DNA of 64,000 nucleotides from Grimontia marina (GCF_900060185.1 NZ_FIZY01000025.1:1-64000); one strand, 5' to 3'. Counted from the stretch's first letter, positions 45,545 through 56,069 are shown. Program-made: numbers and translations. Notes: a model not told the origin generated them from the letters alone.

Positions 45545-47386
45545 GTGTTAGCCAGTCAGCAAAAAAGCGAGAGAGTCATTATCTTGTCAGAGACATATTC
45601 CCAACAATCTTCCAGCACGCGTTCAGTTCTAAAATGGATAGCGACATATTTATTGCCTTATCGGGGCAAAGTTATTGCCGCTGTATTTTTTCTCTTCCTT
45701 GGTTCCTTAAGCTGGCTGGCTCTTGGCCAGGCTGTGAAGCTTGTGGTCGATGAAGGCTTTCTTTCTGGCAATGCCACTGAGTTGAACAAATTAGTTTTGG
45801 TCATTCTGGGTATTACGGTTGTCAGCGGTTTTGCGACCTTCTGTCGTTTTTACCTGATGAGCTGGTTGGGCGAGCGCGTCAGTGCGGATATCCGAATGAC
45901 GGTATATCACCATCTTCTGAAGCTCTCGCCTTCTTTTTACGCAAAAGAAAGAACCGGTGAAGTTATCAGTCGGTTTACCGCAGACACTACACTCCTGCAG
46001 ACGGTAGTGGGTTCGAGCCTTTCGATGGCACTGCGTTCCGGCGTCTCTGTGATTGGTGGTCTAATAATGATGGCGTTCACCAGTATCACTTTAACAGGGC
46101 TAGTATTGCTGGCGGTCCCTGTGGTGCTGGTTCCCATTTTCGTATTGGGAAGAAAAGTGCGTCGATTGGCACGTGTGAGTCAGGACAGGGTGGCTGACCT
46201 TGGCGCTCATGTGGATGAAACGCTACACGAAATTCGTACTGTTCAATCATACAACCATGAAGATGCTGATGCACATCACTTCAATGGCCGTGTCGAGTCT
46301 GTTATGGATGCAGCCAAAATACGAATTCGCTATCGCGCAACGTTAATGGGGTCGGTGGTGTTTCTGTCTATTGTGGCCATTGTCTTGGTCACTTGGGTTG
46401 GTGCATTGAGCGTCTTGGATGGCTCATTGACCGCAGGCCAGCTGTCAGCCTTCATGTTTTATGCCTTGTTAGTGGCGGGTGGTGTGGCCACCATTGGCGA
46501 GGTAATTGGGGATATTCAACGCGCAGCAGGTGCGACTGAACGGCTGATTGAACTCTCACAAATGGAGCAGGATATTCAGGAGCCGCAGAGTCCGCGCCAA
46601 TTGCCAGAACCGGTTTCCGGGGCTGTCCGTTTTGACAGCGTCTCTTTCTCCTATCCTGGTGACGAAAACCTCCCGGTATTTCATTCACTCTCTTTTGATG
46701 TGAAAGCGGGTGAGCGCATCGCGTTGGTTGGCCCAAGTGGGGCAGGTAAAAGTACGGTTTTTGCGCTGCTTCAACGCTTTTTTGATGTTCAGGAAGGGCA
46801 CATTGATATAGATGGCGTCAGCATTTCAGACCTCTCAATTGAAACCTTGAGAGAGCAGTTTGCTCTGGTTCCGCAAGAATCGGTGATTTTCGCCACCACT
46901 GTGCTTGAGAATGTACGTTACGGTGTACCGGAATCTGGAGAAGAAGCTGTGATAGCTGCATGTAAGGCGGCGAGAGCACATGACTTTATCGTCGAGTTTC
47001 CTGACGGTTACCATACTGAATTGGGTGAGCGGGGAGTCCGTCTTTCGGGAGGCCAAAAGCAGCGAATATCTATTGCACGCGCGATATTGGCAGACCGCCC
47101 TATTTTACTGTTGGATGAGGCAACCAGTGCCTTGGATGCGGTCAGTGAGCACAAAGTGAAATCAGCGCTTGATGAACTGATGTCGCACAAAACGTCGATA
47201 GTGATTGCTCACCGTTTAGCAACGGTCGTCAATGCAGACAAGATACTGGTAATGGACAAAGGGCAAATTGTCGCGACGGGAACACATGATGAATTGATGG
47301 ATTCTTCCCCACTTTATCGTGAATTCGCAGCCTTGCAGCTAGTATCTGTTAATGACGAAACACCGATGAAAATTGTCGGTGAATGA
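45545..47386 (+). CDS. MsbA-like ABC exporter (fused permease and ATPase)
   Basis: Up to 613 residues: six membrane helices (about 40-330) fused to one nucleotide-binding domain with Walker A GPSGAGKSTV, Q-loop VPQESVIF, signature LSGGQKQR and Walker B ILLLDEATSALD. It works as a homodimer that exports lipids, peptides or drugs. The start is uncertain: the GTG at 45545 has no clear ribosome binding site, and a TTG at 45584 (SETYSQQ) would give about 600 residues with a purine-rich GCGAGAGAG upstream. It is one of the genes placed between ruvC and ruvA. Confidence 0.88.
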   Translation: MLASQQKSERVIILSETYSQQSSSTRSVLKWIATYLLPYRGKVIAAVFFLFLGSLSWLALGQAVKLVVDEGFLSGNATELNKLVLVILGITVVSGFATFCRFYLMSWLGERVSADIRMTVYHHLLKLSPSFYAKERTGEVISRFTADTTLLQTVVGSSLSMALRSGVSVIGGLIMMAFTSITLTGLVLLAVPVVLVPIFVLGRKVRRLARVSQDRVADLGAHVDETLHEIRTVQSYNHEDADAHHFNGRVESVMDAAKIRIRYRATLMGSVVFLSIVAIVLVTWVGALSVLDGSLTAGQLSAFMFYALLVAGGVATIGEVIGDIQRAAGATERLIELSQMEQDIQEPQSPRQLPEPVSGAVRFDSVSFSYPGDENLPVFHSLSFDVKAGERIALVGPSGAGKSTVFALLQRFFDVQEGHIDIDGVSISDLSIETLREQFALVPQESVIFATTVLENVRYGVPESGEEAVIAACKAARAHDFIVEFPDGYHTELGERGVRLSGGQKQRISIARAILADRPILLLDEATSALDAVSEHKVKSALDELMSHKTSIVIAHRLATVVNADKILVMDKGQIVATGTHDELMDSSPLYREFAALQLVSVNDETPMKIVGE

Positions 47387-47579
47387 CGGGTGAGTTCCAT
47401 TACCGGATCGAGTGACTTTACAGATGGGCACTCAGTTCGATGCTGTTTTGAAAACAACTCGAAAGGAGAGGGCTCAATAGAGATAACCCTTGCCTTCCTT
47501 AAGAATTCTCCGCCAAAGTGATCTCAGTCTTAAAATTTGACGTTCCAACTACAGTCACTCACGTTTAGTGGAGTTGAGT

Positions 47580-49004
47580 ATGTCGGAGCTAGCCATAGAC
47601 CTGGCACGCATCCAGTTTGCGTTCACTGTGTCTTTTCACATTATCTTCCCTGCCTTTTCAATTGGGCTTGCAAGCTATATCACTGTGCTTGAAGCATTGC
47701 ACTTGCGGACCAAACAACACCAATATCTCGAACTCTCCAAATATTGGACGAAGATTTTTGCGGTCACGTTTGGCATGGGTGTGGTGAGTGGTATCGTGAT
47801 GAGTTACCAGTTCGGGACAAATTGGGGTGTCTTCTCCGACAAAACGGGCCCTGTGCTCGGCCCTTTGATGGGCTATGAAGTGCTTACCGCCTTTTTCCTC
47901 GAAGCGGGCTTCCTCGGCATCATGCTGTTTGGGCGCGAGCGTGTGGGTCCAAAACTTCACTTCCTGGCCGTTGCTGTCGTTGCTTTCGTTGCTTTCGGTA
48001 CTTTGCTGTCCGCAACCTGGATTCTGTCCGTGAATAGTTGGATGCAAACCCCTGCGGGATTCGATTTTAACGACAAGGGCCAATTCGTCGTCACTGACTG
48101 GTTCGAAGTCGTATTTAACCCCTCTTTCCCCTATCGCCTCGTTCACATGGTCATTGCTGCTTACCTTACAACGGCTTTCATGGTGGCTGGCGTCGGTGCC
48201 TGGCATTTGTTGCGAGCACCACACAATGAGCTAGGGCGGATAAGCTTTTCCATGGGAATGTGGATGGCGGTATTGGTGACGCCTATCCAGATCGTCGCGG
48301 GCGATCTACATGGCCTTAATACACTGGAACATCAGCCAATGAAAGTGGCCGCTATGGAAGGGCATTTTGATACGCAGAAAGGTGCGCCACTTATCTTGTT
48401 TGGTATTCCGAATGAGGAAACTGAAACGGTTGACTACAAAGTCGAAATCCCCAAATTAGGCAGCATTATCCTGACCCATTCTGTTGATGGCGAAATTAAA
48501 GGCCTCAAGTCAGTCCCACCTGAAGAGAGGCCGCCCGTTGCTACTGTGTTCTGGAGTTTCAGAATCATGGTGGGCATTGGTTTCTTAATGTTGGGCATGG
48601 GACTGGTGTCGCTGTGGCTTCGCTATAAGAAAACCCTATACGAAACGCCTTGGTTCCTCCGAACCTGCGTGTATGCCGCGCCTTGCGGGTTTTTAGCGAT
48701 ATTAGCGGGTTGGGTGACCACAGAAGTGGGGCGTCAGCCTTATACCGTATACGGATTACTTAAAACGTCGGAGTCCGTGTCACCGATTGATGCCAGTGCC
48801 GTTGGTGCATCCCTCGCCGTGTTCGTGGTGGTGTACTTCGTGATATTTGGTGCGGGTATCTACTACCTATTGAAACTGATGAGAAAATCGCCGACCAAGT
48901 ATGAGCAGGATTTGGATGGGCGTATTGTTACTCGACTTTCACATGGTAACTCGAGCAAAGATATTACCGTGAATCCGCAGCCCGCCTCAGGTAAGGAGTC
49001 ATAA
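47580..49004 (+). CDS. cioA: Cytochrome bd-type quinol oxidase subunit I, cyanide-insensitive (CIO) type
   Basis: 474 residues from the ATG at 47580 (GGAG six bases upstream; the GTG at 47568 precedes that site). Haem ligands expected for subunit I are visible: His in SFHIIFPAF, His in RLVHMVIAAY and Met in SFRIMVGIG. GRQPY replaces the GRQPW of CydA, and the protein is 54 residues shorter than the CydA at 52327 through a shorter Q-loop, both typical of the CIO branch. It reduces oxygen to water with quinol electrons. Coupled to cioB by a TAATG overlap. Confidence 0.9.
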   Translation: MSELAIDLARIQFAFTVSFHIIFPAFSIGLASYITVLEALHLRTKQHQYLELSKYWTKIFAVTFGMGVVSGIVMSYQFGTNWGVFSDKTGPVLGPLMGYEVLTAFFLEAGFLGIMLFGRERVGPKLHFLAVAVVAFVAFGTLLSATWILSVNSWMQTPAGFDFNDKGQFVVTDWFEVVFNPSFPYRLVHMVIAAYLTTAFMVAGVGAWHLLRAPHNELGRISFSMGMWMAVLVTPIQIVAGDLHGLNTLEHQPMKVAAMEGHFDTQKGAPLILFGIPNEETETVDYKVEIPKLGSIILTHSVDGEIKGLKSVPPEERPPVATVFWSFRIMVGIGFLMLGMGLVSLWLRYKKTLYETPWFLRTCVYAAPCGFLAILAGWVTTEVGRQPYTVYGLLKTSESVSPIDASAVGASLAVFVVVYFVIFGAGIYYLLKLMRKSPTKYEQDLDGRIVTRLSHGNSSKDITVNPQPASGKES

Positions 49005-50002
49005 TGGATTACGCAGTTATCTGGGCGGTGATAATCGCTTTTGCAGTATTTGCTTATGTCATTCTTGATGGCTTCGACCTTGGTGTTGGCATACTGTTTC
49101 CTTCGCTCAATGATGACGAAAAAGATGCCGCAATGAACTCCATCGCACCGATTTGGGATGGTAATGAAACCTGGCTGGTACTAGGTGGGGGAGGACTGTT
49201 TGCGGTCTTCCCTTTGGCGTATGCCATCATCATGCCTGCTGTCTATGCGCCAATTATTGCGATGTTAATCGGACTCATATTTCGTGGTGTCGCGTTTGAA
49301 TACCGTTACCGTACCAAAAAAGGCCGTTACCTCTGGGATTGGTCTTTCGCAGGTGGCTCGATGGTGGCGACGTTTTCTCAAGGGATGATACTCGGGACTT
49401 TGCTTCAAGGAATTGAAGTCGCAGACAGACAATACGCTGGGGGCTGGTTTGACTGGCTGACGCCTTTTTCCCTTTTTTGTGGTCTAGCAGTAACGGCGGG
49501 ATATACCTTGCTTGGTGGCTGCTGGCTCCTTATAAAAACCACTGGTAGTATCGAAGAGAAGCTATTCATAAAGTGTAAAAAGCTCTCCTTGCTCTTCCTG
49601 GGCGCGATAGGTGTGGTGAGCGTTTGGTTGCCATTTATTTCAAGTGACATTGCCGCGAGATGGTTTACTTTCCCGAATGCCGCCGGCTTTTTCCTTATCC
49701 CCGCCATTTCAGCGCTTGCGGCCTATCAACTATGGAATGCGTTAAGTACGCGAAGAGCTGGTGCGGCTTATTGCTGGACTCTGGTCATTTACCTGATGGC
49801 GTTTGCTGGCTTTGCTATCAGCATCTTCCCTTATATGGTGCCAAGAGCGGTGACACTCTGGGATGCCGCCGCGCCAGATAACAGCCTGATTTTCTTGTTT
49901 GCTGGAGCCGTGGTTCTTCTGCCAATTATCATCATTTACTCTGCGTATTCCTATTGGGTGTTCCGCGGTAAGGTTAGAGCAGACGAGGGATACCATGAAT
50001 AA
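49004..50002 (+). CDS. cioB: Cytochrome bd-type quinol oxidase subunit II, CIO type
   Basis: A 332-residue membrane protein of the CydB/CioB family: VILDGFDLGVGIL near the N-terminus, APIWDGNETWLVLGGGG and VAFEYRYR are the conserved blocks. It pairs with CioA in the inner membrane. The ATG shares its first base with the cioA stop codon, and its own end overlaps the DUF2474 peptide gene by 8 bases, so all three are one translational unit. Confidence 0.92.
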   Translation: MDYAVIWAVIIAFAVFAYVILDGFDLGVGILFPSLNDDEKDAAMNSIAPIWDGNETWLVLGGGGLFAVFPLAYAIIMPAVYAPIIAMLIGLIFRGVAFEYRYRTKKGRYLWDWSFAGGSMVATFSQGMILGTLLQGIEVADRQYAGGWFDWLTPFSLFCGLAVTAGYTLLGGCWLLIKTTGSIEEKLFIKCKKLSLLFLGAIGVVSVWLPFISSDIAARWFTFPNAAGFFLIPAISALAAYQLWNALSTRRAGAAYCWTLVIYLMAFAGFAISIFPYMVPRAVTLWDAAAPDNSLIFLFAGAVVLLPIIIIYSAYSYWVFRGKVRADEGYHE

Positions 50003-50114
50003 ACTAAGCAAAGCTTTTACGTGGTTTGTCGGATTATGGATAGCAGGTGTACTGGCTGTGAGTGCGCTCGCTTATTTCATTCGCTACACCATGCAGTGGG
50101 TAGGATTAGTCTGA
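49995..50114 (+). CDS. Small CIO-associated membrane peptide (DUF2474 type)
   Basis: A 39-residue peptide with a single membrane helix (WFVGLWIAGVLAVSALAYFI) and a short charged N-terminus (NKLSKAFT). It starts inside the end of cioB. Peptides of this kind follow CIO-type oxidase genes as CydX follows cydB, and probably stabilise the complex. Easily missed because of its size. Confidence 0.75.
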   Translation: MNKLSKAFTWFVGLWIAGVLAVSALAYFIRYTMQWVGLV

Positions 50115-50216
50115 TCGCATACCCATTTCAGGTACTCGCTGGGCTTTAAAACTGGATATCTATCCAGTTGTTCATTATTCTAATCACAATTATTAGCAAC
50201 AATTTGAGTTTTGATT

Positions 50217-50846
50217 GTGATTGGCCGATTACGCGGAATTTTGCTTGAAAAGCAACCCCCTGAAATCCTATTGGAAGTTAATGGCATAGGTTACGAAGTC
50301 AGTATGCCCATGAGCTGCTTCTACGAACTGCCAGAAGCGGGTGAAGAAGCGATTGTCTACACACATTTTGTGGTTCGTGAAGATGCACAGTTGCTTTATG
50401 GATTCAATACCACCATCGAGCGCGCCCTATTCCGTGAAGTGATAAAAGCCAATGGGGTGGGTCCGAAGCTGGGCCTCGCAATTCTTTCTGGTATGACGGC
50501 TACACAATTCGTTGACAGTGTAGAACGTGAAGATGTCTCGACACTGGTCAAAATCCCGGGCGTAGGTAAGAAAACGGCAGAGCGCCTGGTGATTGAAATG
50601 CGCGATCGCCTTAAAAACTGGCATGCCTTTGACCTTTTTACACCTCATGCAGATGCTGCAGCCCGTCGCGCGGCGAGCAATGAAACCGTCGTTGTTGCAT
50701 CTAATGATCCGAAAGATGAAGCGATCAGTGCACTTATCGCGCTCGGTTACAAAGCTGCGCAGGCTGAGAAAGTGGTCAAGCAAGTGGCCGTTGATGGCAT
50801 GAAGAGCGAAGCGATTATCCGTGATGCGCTGCGTTCAATGGTCTAA
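50217..50846 (+). CDS. ruvA: Holliday junction DNA helicase subunit RuvA
   Basis: 209 residues from the GTG at 50217 ([14 protein letters not shown]), which matches known RuvA N-termini; a TTG at 50211 would add two residues. Domains I-II hold helix-hairpin-helix repeats ([12 protein letters not shown] and [12 protein letters not shown]), and domain III (about 160-209) contacts RuvB. It binds the junction and loads RuvB. It starts about 100 bases after the DUF2474 peptide gene, and ruvB begins 14 bases downstream. Confidence 0.97.
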   Translation: MIGRLRGILLEKQPPEILLEVNGIGYEVSMPMSCFYELPEAGEEAIVYTHFVVREDAQLLYGFNTTIERALFREVIKANGVGPKLGLAILSGMTATQFVDSVEREDVSTLVKIPGVGKKTAERLVIEMRDRLKNWHAFDLFTPHADAAARRAASNETVVVASNDPKDEAISALIALGYKAAQAEKVVKQVAVDGMKSEAIIRDALRSMV

Positions 50847-50860
50847 CAGGGTGATTTGGA

Positions 50861-51868
50861 ATGATTGAAGCTGATCGACTGATGAGCACGGTACCCCCGA
50901 GCCGTGAAGACGACGTCATTGACCGCGCCATTCGACCCAAGATGCTGTCGGATTATCAAGGTCAGGATCACGTCCGTAATCAAATGGAAATCTTTATTCA
51001 TGCGGCACGTAAACGTGAAGAAGCCCTCGATCACTTGCTAATTTTTGGGCCTCCGGGTCTGGGTAAAACCACGCTGGCAAATATTGTCGCCAATGAGATG
51101 GAAGTGAACATTCGCACGACCTCAGGCCCTGTGTTGGAAAAAGCAGGAGACTTGGCTGCACTTCTGACCAATCTTGAGCCAAACGATGTGCTCTTCATCG
51201 ACGAAATCCACCGTTTGAGTCCGGTCGTCGAAGAAGTCCTATACCCAGCAATGGAAGACTATCAACTGGATATCATGATTGGCGAAGGTCCGGCGGCACG
51301 CTCCATCAAAATCGATTTGCCTCCCTTTACGCTGGTGGGGGCGACGACTCGGGCAGGCTCTCTGACTTCGCCACTGCGTGACCGCTTCGGGATTACTCAG
51401 CGCCTCGAGTATTACAACATTGCTGATCTTAAGGGCATTGTTCAACGCAGCGCGAATTGCCTGAATCTTGATATGGATGAAGAAGGAGCATTTGAAATCG
51501 CTCGTCGTGCCCGTGGAACACCACGTATTGCAAACCGTCTTCTTCGCCGCGTTCGTGACTATGCGGAAGTCAAAGCAGATGGTCGAATCAATGCAAATGT
51601 GGCCTCGAAAGCCTTAGATATGCTAGATGTCGACAACCAGGGCTTTGACTATATGGACCGCAAATTGCTCACCGCGATTATCGAGAAGTTTGATGGCGGT
51701 CCTGTGGGATTGGACAACCTCGCTGCGGCAATTGGCGAAGCCAAAGACACGATTGAAGATGTGCTTGAACCTTATTTGATACAACAAGGTTACCTACAAC
51801 GTACACCACGAGGGCGTATCGCAAGTCAGCGCGCTTATCTTCATTTTGGTTTTGATATGCCTGAGTGA
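50861..51868 (+). CDS. ruvB: Holliday junction branch migration ATPase RuvB
   Basis: A 335-residue AAA+ protein: Walker [14 protein letters not shown] (about 62-74), Walker [11 protein letters not shown], sensor GATTRAG, arginine finger region RDRFGI, and a C-terminal winged helix ([11 protein letters not shown]). As a hexamer it pumps DNA through RuvA-bound junctions. Coupled to ruvA by close spacing, with a terminator just after the stop. Confidence 0.98.
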   Translation: MIEADRLMSTVPPSREDDVIDRAIRPKMLSDYQGQDHVRNQMEIFIHAARKREEALDHLLIFGPPGLGKTTLANIVANEMEVNIRTTSGPVLEKAGDLAALLTNLEPNDVLFIDEIHRLSPVVEEVLYPAMEDYQLDIMIGEGPAARSIKIDLPPFTLVGATTRAGSLTSPLRDRFGITQRLEYYNIADLKGIVQRSANCLNLDMDEEGAFEIARRARGTPRIANRLLRRVRDYAEVKADGRINANVASKALDMLDVDNQGFDYMDRKLLTAIIEKFDGGPVGLDNLAAAIGEAKDTIEDVLEPYLIQQGYLQRTPRGRIASQRAYLHFGFDMPE

Positions 51869-51894
51869 CAAAAGGTTACTATCCGCTTCTTTTC

Positions 51895-51930
51895 AAAGGC
51901 TGGCTTCTTGCCAGCCTTTGCTATTTTTTC
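51895..51930 (+). terminator. Terminator of ruvAB
   Basis: A 10-bp perfect stem (AAAGGCTGGC / GCCAGCCTTT, 5-base loop) followed by GCTATTTTTT, 26 bases after the ruvB stop. Confidence 0.9.
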
Positions 51931-52326
51931 CCTCTGAACAATACTTCTAGTGCAATAAGTTCGTGCCAGTGGGTCGCAGGACGTAGCGCTTGCTCACTAG
52001 CGTTTTGTTTTGATCTGGATCTTGAATTCAAACGATTTGAACAACCGAAGTTGATTATTTTGACAGCAATCAATGTGTGATTGCTTCAAATGCTTTGAAG
52101 CGCATCGCGAGAATGTTTAGTATTAGCTGGCACTATATTAGGAGATGCTTAACAGAATCCTAACCAGTGCGGCACATTCGTGCAACATAAAAAGGGATGG
52201 CTGTTTACACGGTCCCCGTAGGGAAGCTCAGTGAAGCGCGGGCTATAAGGCTCGCAGGTGATTAAGCATTTACTTAACGATACGTAAGTGTCGTGCGTCA
52301 GTCAGCCTGACGATGAAGGAGTTACT
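51931..52326 (+). promoter_or_regulatory. Long leader/promoter region of cydAB
   Basis: About 400 bases without a believable gene. The GC-rich part at 52200-52260 (with short complementary stretches such as GAAGC and GCTTC-like runs) could fold in the mRNA, but I could not define a known riboswitch. A good ribosome binding site, GAAGGAG, precedes the cydA ATG. No exact FNR box (TTGAT-N4-ATCAA) was found, although oxygen control by ArcA/FNR is usual for this operon. Confidence 0.5.
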
Positions 52327-53913
52327 ATGTTAACTGATATTGTTGATCTGTCGCGGTTCCAGTTTGCACTGACTGCGATGTATCACTTCTTGTTTGTCCC
52401 ACTGACTCTGGGTATGGCGTTTCTGCTAGCCATTATGGAGTCTCTGTATGTGATGACCGATAAGCAAATCTACAAGGACATGACCAAGTTCTGGGGTAAG
52501 CTGTTTGGTATTAACTTCGCGTTGGGCGTCGCTACCGGCCTCACCATGGAGTTCCAGTTTGGTACTAACTGGGCATACTATTCTCACTATGTCGGCGATA
52601 TTTTCGGTGCTCCTCTGGCTATCGAAGCGCTGATGGCCTTCTTCCTAGAATCTACCCTTGTAGGTATGTTCTTCTTCGGTTGGGATCGTCTCTCCAAGCG
52701 CCAACACCTTACCGTCACTTGGCTAACTGCCATTGGCTCCAACTTTTCAGCGCTATGGATCCTTGTTGCAAACGGCTGGATGCAAAACCCTGTGGGTGCT
52801 GAGTTCAACTTCGAAAGCATGCGAATGGAAATGGTGAGCTTTGCTGAAGTTGTGCTTAACCCTGTAGCTCAGGTGAAATTTGTACACACTGTGGCAGCTG
52901 GTTACACCACAGGTGCCATGTTTGTGTTGGGTATAAGTGCTTACTATCTCCTTAAAGGCCGTGATGTGGCGTTTGCTCGTCGTTCATTCGCTATTGCTGC
53001 GTCGTTTGGTATGGCGGGAATCCTGTCTACTATCGTACTGGGTGATGAATCTGGTTATGAGTTGGGTGATGTTCAGAAAGTAAAACTGGCGGCGATCGAA
53101 GCGGAGTGGCACACAGAGCCAGCACCAGCAGCCTTCACCGTATTTGGTTTCCCTAACCAAGAAACCATGGAAACGGACTACGCGATTAAGATCCCGTACG
53201 TGATGGGAATTATCGCAACGCGTTCTTTAGATAAGCAAGTGACCGGTCTACATGACATTGTTGATGAGCACGAAGCACGTATCCGTAACGGTATGATTGC
53301 TTATGGTTTGCTTGAAAAACTGCGTGCAGGTGAAAGAACGCCTGAAAACCTGGCAGCGTTTGACGACGTGAAGAAAGACCTTGGTTTTGGTCTGCTCCTG
53401 AAAGAACAAACACCAAATGTTGTTGATGCGACAGAAGCCCAAATCAAACAAGCGGCGCAAGACTCTATTCCTCAGGTAGCACCGCTATTCTGGAGCTTCC
53501 GTATCATGGTCGCTTGTGGTTTCGCAATGCTGTTTATCTTCGGTATGTCTTTCTACCAAACTTGTCGCCAGAAAATCGACGAAAAGCCGTGGCTTCTGAA
53601 ACTGGCGGTATTGGGTATTCCATTGCCATGGATTGCCTGTGAAGCAGGCTGGTTCGTTGCTGAATATGGTCGTCAGCCGTGGGCGGTGGGTGAAATTCTG
53701 CCGGTACACATGGCAGCATCCAATCTTCCTGCGTCAGAAATCATCACTTCTTTGGTCGCCATTGTTACACTGTACACCGTGTTCCTGATTGCTGAAGTAT
53801 ACCTCATGGTTAAATTCGCGCGCTTAGGCCCAAGCAGCCTAAAAACAGGCCGTTATCACTTTGAAACGCTAAAGACCCCTGAAACGGATCTTGCGCGTCA
53901 AGTTGAAGCATAA
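52327..53913 (+). CDS. cydA: Cytochrome bd-I ubiquinol oxidase subunit I
   Basis: 528 residues from the ATG at 52327; the ORF is open further upstream but the ribosome binding site sets this start. Haem ligands: His in MYHFLFVPL, His in [10 protein letters not shown], Met in [23 protein letters not shown] is the bd-I signature. The long Q-loop (about 250-390) is the E. coli type. High-affinity oxygen reduction in the inner membrane. First gene of cydABX-ybgE. Confidence 0.98.
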   Translation: MLTDIVDLSRFQFALTAMYHFLFVPLTLGMAFLLAIMESLYVMTDKQIYKDMTKFWGKLFGINFALGVATGLTMEFQFGTNWAYYSHYVGDIFGAPLAIEALMAFFLESTLVGMFFFGWDRLSKRQHLTVTWLTAIGSNFSALWILVANGWMQNPVGAEFNFESMRMEMVSFAEVVLNPVAQVKFVHTVAAGYTTGAMFVLGISAYYLLKGRDVAFARRSFAIAASFGMAGILSTIVLGDESGYELGDVQKVKLAAIEAEWHTEPAPAAFTVFGFPNQETMETDYAIKIPYVMGIIATRSLDKQVTGLHDIVDEHEARIRNGMIAYGLLEKLRAGERTPENLAAFDDVKKDLGFGLLLKEQTPNVVDATEAQIKQAAQDSIPQVAPLFWSFRIMVACGFAMLFIFGMSFYQTCRQKIDEKPWLLKLAVLGIPLPWIACEAGWFVAEYGRQPWAVGEILPVHMAASNLPASEIITSLVAIVTLYTVFLIAEVYLMVKFARLGPSSLKTGRYHFETLKTPETDLARQVEA

Positions 53914-53927
53914 GGAGAGCGTGAAAC

Positions 53928-55064
53928 ATGTTTGAATACGAGATTCTACGCCTGATCTGGTGGGTACTGATTGGTGTTTTACTGATTGGCTTCGCCATTA
54001 CCGATGGCTTTGATATGGGTGTCGGCGCGTTGGTGCCAGTTATTGGTAAAACTGATAACGAGCGCCGAGTGATGATTAACTCTATAGCGCCTCACTGGGA
54101 TGGTAACCAAGTTTGGTTGATCACCGCTGGTGGTGCGCTGTTCGCAGCGTGGCCGTTGGTCTATGCGGTGTCGTTCTCAGGTTTCTACCTGGCGATGATT
54201 CTGACACTGGCGGCATTGTGGCTCCGCCCAATTGGCTTTGACTACCGTTCAAAAATTGAAGACCCACGCTGGCGTAAAACCTGGGATAAAGGCATTTTTG
54301 TGGGTAGCTTCGTGCCGCCAATCATCTTTGGTGTGGCATTTGGTAACCTGCTGCAAGGTGTGCCGTTTGAACTGAACGAATTCCTGATCCCAACTTACCG
54401 TGGCTCATTCTTTGGCCTGCTGAATCCGTTTGCGATTCTATGTGGCTTGGTCAGTCTGTTCATGATCGTGACGCAAGGCGCGACTTACCTTCAGATGAAA
54501 ACCACTGATGCGCTTCATGTACGTGCACGTAACGTGGCGCAGATTTCTGCGATTCTGACTGCGGTATGTTTTGCACTTGCTGGCTTCTGGGCGCAAAGCA
54601 TTGAAGGCTATGTGATCACAAGCGAAATCATGACCAATGCAACGTCGAACCCATTGAACAAAGAAGTGATGACCTTAACCGGTGCACTGTTCAATAACTA
54701 CGAAGCTTATCCACTACTATGGATTGCACCGGCGTTGGCGGTATTTATGCCGCTGTTGGTTGCCGTATGTGCGCGTTTCGAGCGTGACGGTTTTGCGTTC
54801 TTGTTCAACAGCTTTGCGATTGCAGGCGTGATTTTGACAGCAGGTTTTGCGATGTTCCCATTCGTGATGCCTTCCAGCCTGTTCCCAGCTCATAGCCTAA
54901 CGATGTGGGATGCTACATCAAGCGAGTTGACGCTGAACATTATGACGGGCGTTGCGATTGTGATGGTGCCAATCATTCTGTCTTACACCGCATGGTGTTA
55001 CTACAAGATGTTTGGCCGTCTTGATGAAAAGTTCATCGAAGAAAACAAAACCTCACTGTACTAA
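53928..55064 (+). CDS. cydB: Cytochrome bd-I ubiquinol oxidase subunit II
   Basis: A 378-residue membrane protein: FAITDGFDMGVGALVP, APHWDGNQVWLITAGGALFAAWP and LRPIGFDYRSK are the CydB blocks. It starts 14 bases after cydA with AAGGAG in the gap. It is the partner of CydA and is distinct from the shorter CioB at 49004. Confidence 0.97.
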   Translation: MFEYEILRLIWWVLIGVLLIGFAITDGFDMGVGALVPVIGKTDNERRVMINSIAPHWDGNQVWLITAGGALFAAWPLVYAVSFSGFYLAMILTLAALWLRPIGFDYRSKIEDPRWRKTWDKGIFVGSFVPPIIFGVAFGNLLQGVPFELNEFLIPTYRGSFFGLLNPFAILCGLVSLFMIVTQGATYLQMKTTDALHVRARNVAQISAILTAVCFALAGFWAQSIEGYVITSEIMTNATSNPLNKEVMTLTGALFNNYEAYPLLWIAPALAVFMPLLVAVCARFERDGFAFLFNSFAIAGVILTAGFAMFPFVMPSSLFPAHSLTMWDATSSELTLNIMTGVAIVMVPIILSYTAWCYYKMFGRLDEKFIEENKTSLY

Positions 55065-55083
55065 GAGAAGGAAGGAGTTAACC

Positions 55084-55194
55084 ATGTGGTATTTCGCTTG
55101 GATTCTAGGTGTATTGCTGGCGTGCTCGTTCGGTATTATCAATGCGCTTTGGTTAGAACACACTGAAGCCATGGATCGTGACAGTGAAGAGTAA
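55084..55194 (+). CDS. cydX: Cytochrome bd-I accessory peptide CydX
   Basis: A 36-residue peptide starting WYFAWILGVLLACSFG, the CydX signature, with one membrane helix and an acidic C-terminus (DRDSEE). It is needed for stable CydAB activity in E. coli. It starts 19 bases after cydB with AAGGAG upstream, and its end overlaps ybgE. Confidence 0.95.
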   Translation: MWYFAWILGVLLACSFGIINALWLEHTEAMDRDSEE

Positions 55195-55489
55195 CTTCAC
55201 GACTATGTTGGACGGTCTCCATGACCGTCTTCATATCCGTGCGCTCATGCTGTTGTCGCTGGCAATGGCGCTCACATGTGGCGGGTTAGTCATATGGGAC
55301 CCTCAGACTTTTGCAGATAAAATTGGTGGCTTTACTGTTGCTAATGGTCCCGCACTGATTTGGGCAACCTGTACCGGAATGATTCACGGTATGGCGTTCA
55401 AGCCAAGATTCTGGCTTTGGCAGCTTGTTTTCTTTCCACCGTTTGCGTGGGTGGTGATGGGGGTTGTCTTAGTAAAGGCATTCCTTTGA
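55178..55489 (+). CDS. ybgE: Cyd operon protein YbgE
   Basis: Up to 103 residues with three membrane helices; MIHGMAFKPRFWLWQLVF corresponds to the GVIHGVGFRP region of E. coli YbgE. Function unknown, although it is consistently the fourth gene of cydABX-ybgE. The GTG at 55178 lies within cydX; a GTG at 55184 or the ATG at 55205 could also serve. A terminator follows at 55516. Confidence 0.85.
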   Translation: MTVKSNFTTMLDGLHDRLHIRALMLLSLAMALTCGGLVIWDPQTFADKIGGFTVANGPALIWATCTGMIHGMAFKPRFWLWQLVFFPPFAWVVMGVVLVKAFL

Positions 55490-55515
55490 CATCCCATTTT
55501 CATAAACTGTCACCG

Positions 55516-55548
55516 ACAGCCCGGCTTAAAACAGCCGGGCTGTTTTAT
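55516..55548 (+). terminator. Terminator of the cyd operon
   Basis: A 10-bp stem (ACAGCCCGGC / GCCGGGCTGT, 8-base loop) followed by TTTATTT, 26 bases after ybgE. It separates the cyd operon from tol-pal. Confidence 0.9.
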
Positions 55549-55655
55549 TTTGCGCCATTCGTGACCAGCCTCGTCGCTTGGCGCTTTTATTACACTGAGT
55601 AAGTCAGTTATAGTATTTCGCTAAACCTTACTATGGATTTCAGGTAATTATCAGG

Positions 55656-56069
55656 ATGAGGAGTCACCATCCGTTTTGCTGGCCTGTTCGCATCTACTAC
55701 GAAGACACTGATACCGGTGGGATCGTCTATCATGCGAACTACCTCAAATACTTTGAGCGTGCGCGAACAGAACTTCTGCGCAGCATTGGTGTCCATCAAC
55801 ATACGTTATTTGAAGAACATACGGCGTTTGTCGTACGTCATATGGACATCGATTTCCTTAAAGGCGCAAGGCTTGACGAAGAACTTATCGTTCAAACAAC
55901 GGTACCTGATATTCGTCGCGCTACCCTCACATTCTGTCAAGATTTGGTGAATTCAGAAGGCGATGTGTTGTGTCGTGCCACCGTTAAGGTAGCCTGTGTC
56001 GATTCTGAGAAAATGAAGCCGAAATCCATCCCTAAATCGATTCAATCGGAGATTTTAAGTGAGCGCTGA
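55656..56069 (+). CDS. ybgC: Tol-Pal-associated acyl-CoA thioesterase YbgC
   Basis: A 137-residue hot-dog fold thioesterase; catalytic Asp and the surrounding motif are in [24 protein letters not shown]. It hydrolyses short acyl-CoAs and is linked to phospholipid metabolism at the inner membrane. First gene of the tol-pal cluster; its last codons overlap the tolQ start by 11 bases. Confidence 0.95.
   Translation: MRSHHPFCWPVRIYYEDTDTGGIVYHANYLKYFERARTELLRSIGVHQHTLFEEHTAFVVRHMDIDFLKGARLDEELIVQTTVPDIRRATLTFCQDLVNSEGDVLCRATVKVACVDSEKMKPKSIPKSIQSEILSER

Noticed and set aside
51865-52080. 71-codon ORF after ruvB
   Set aside because: It runs through the ruvAB terminator, has no separate ribosome binding site, and its translation has no conserved features.
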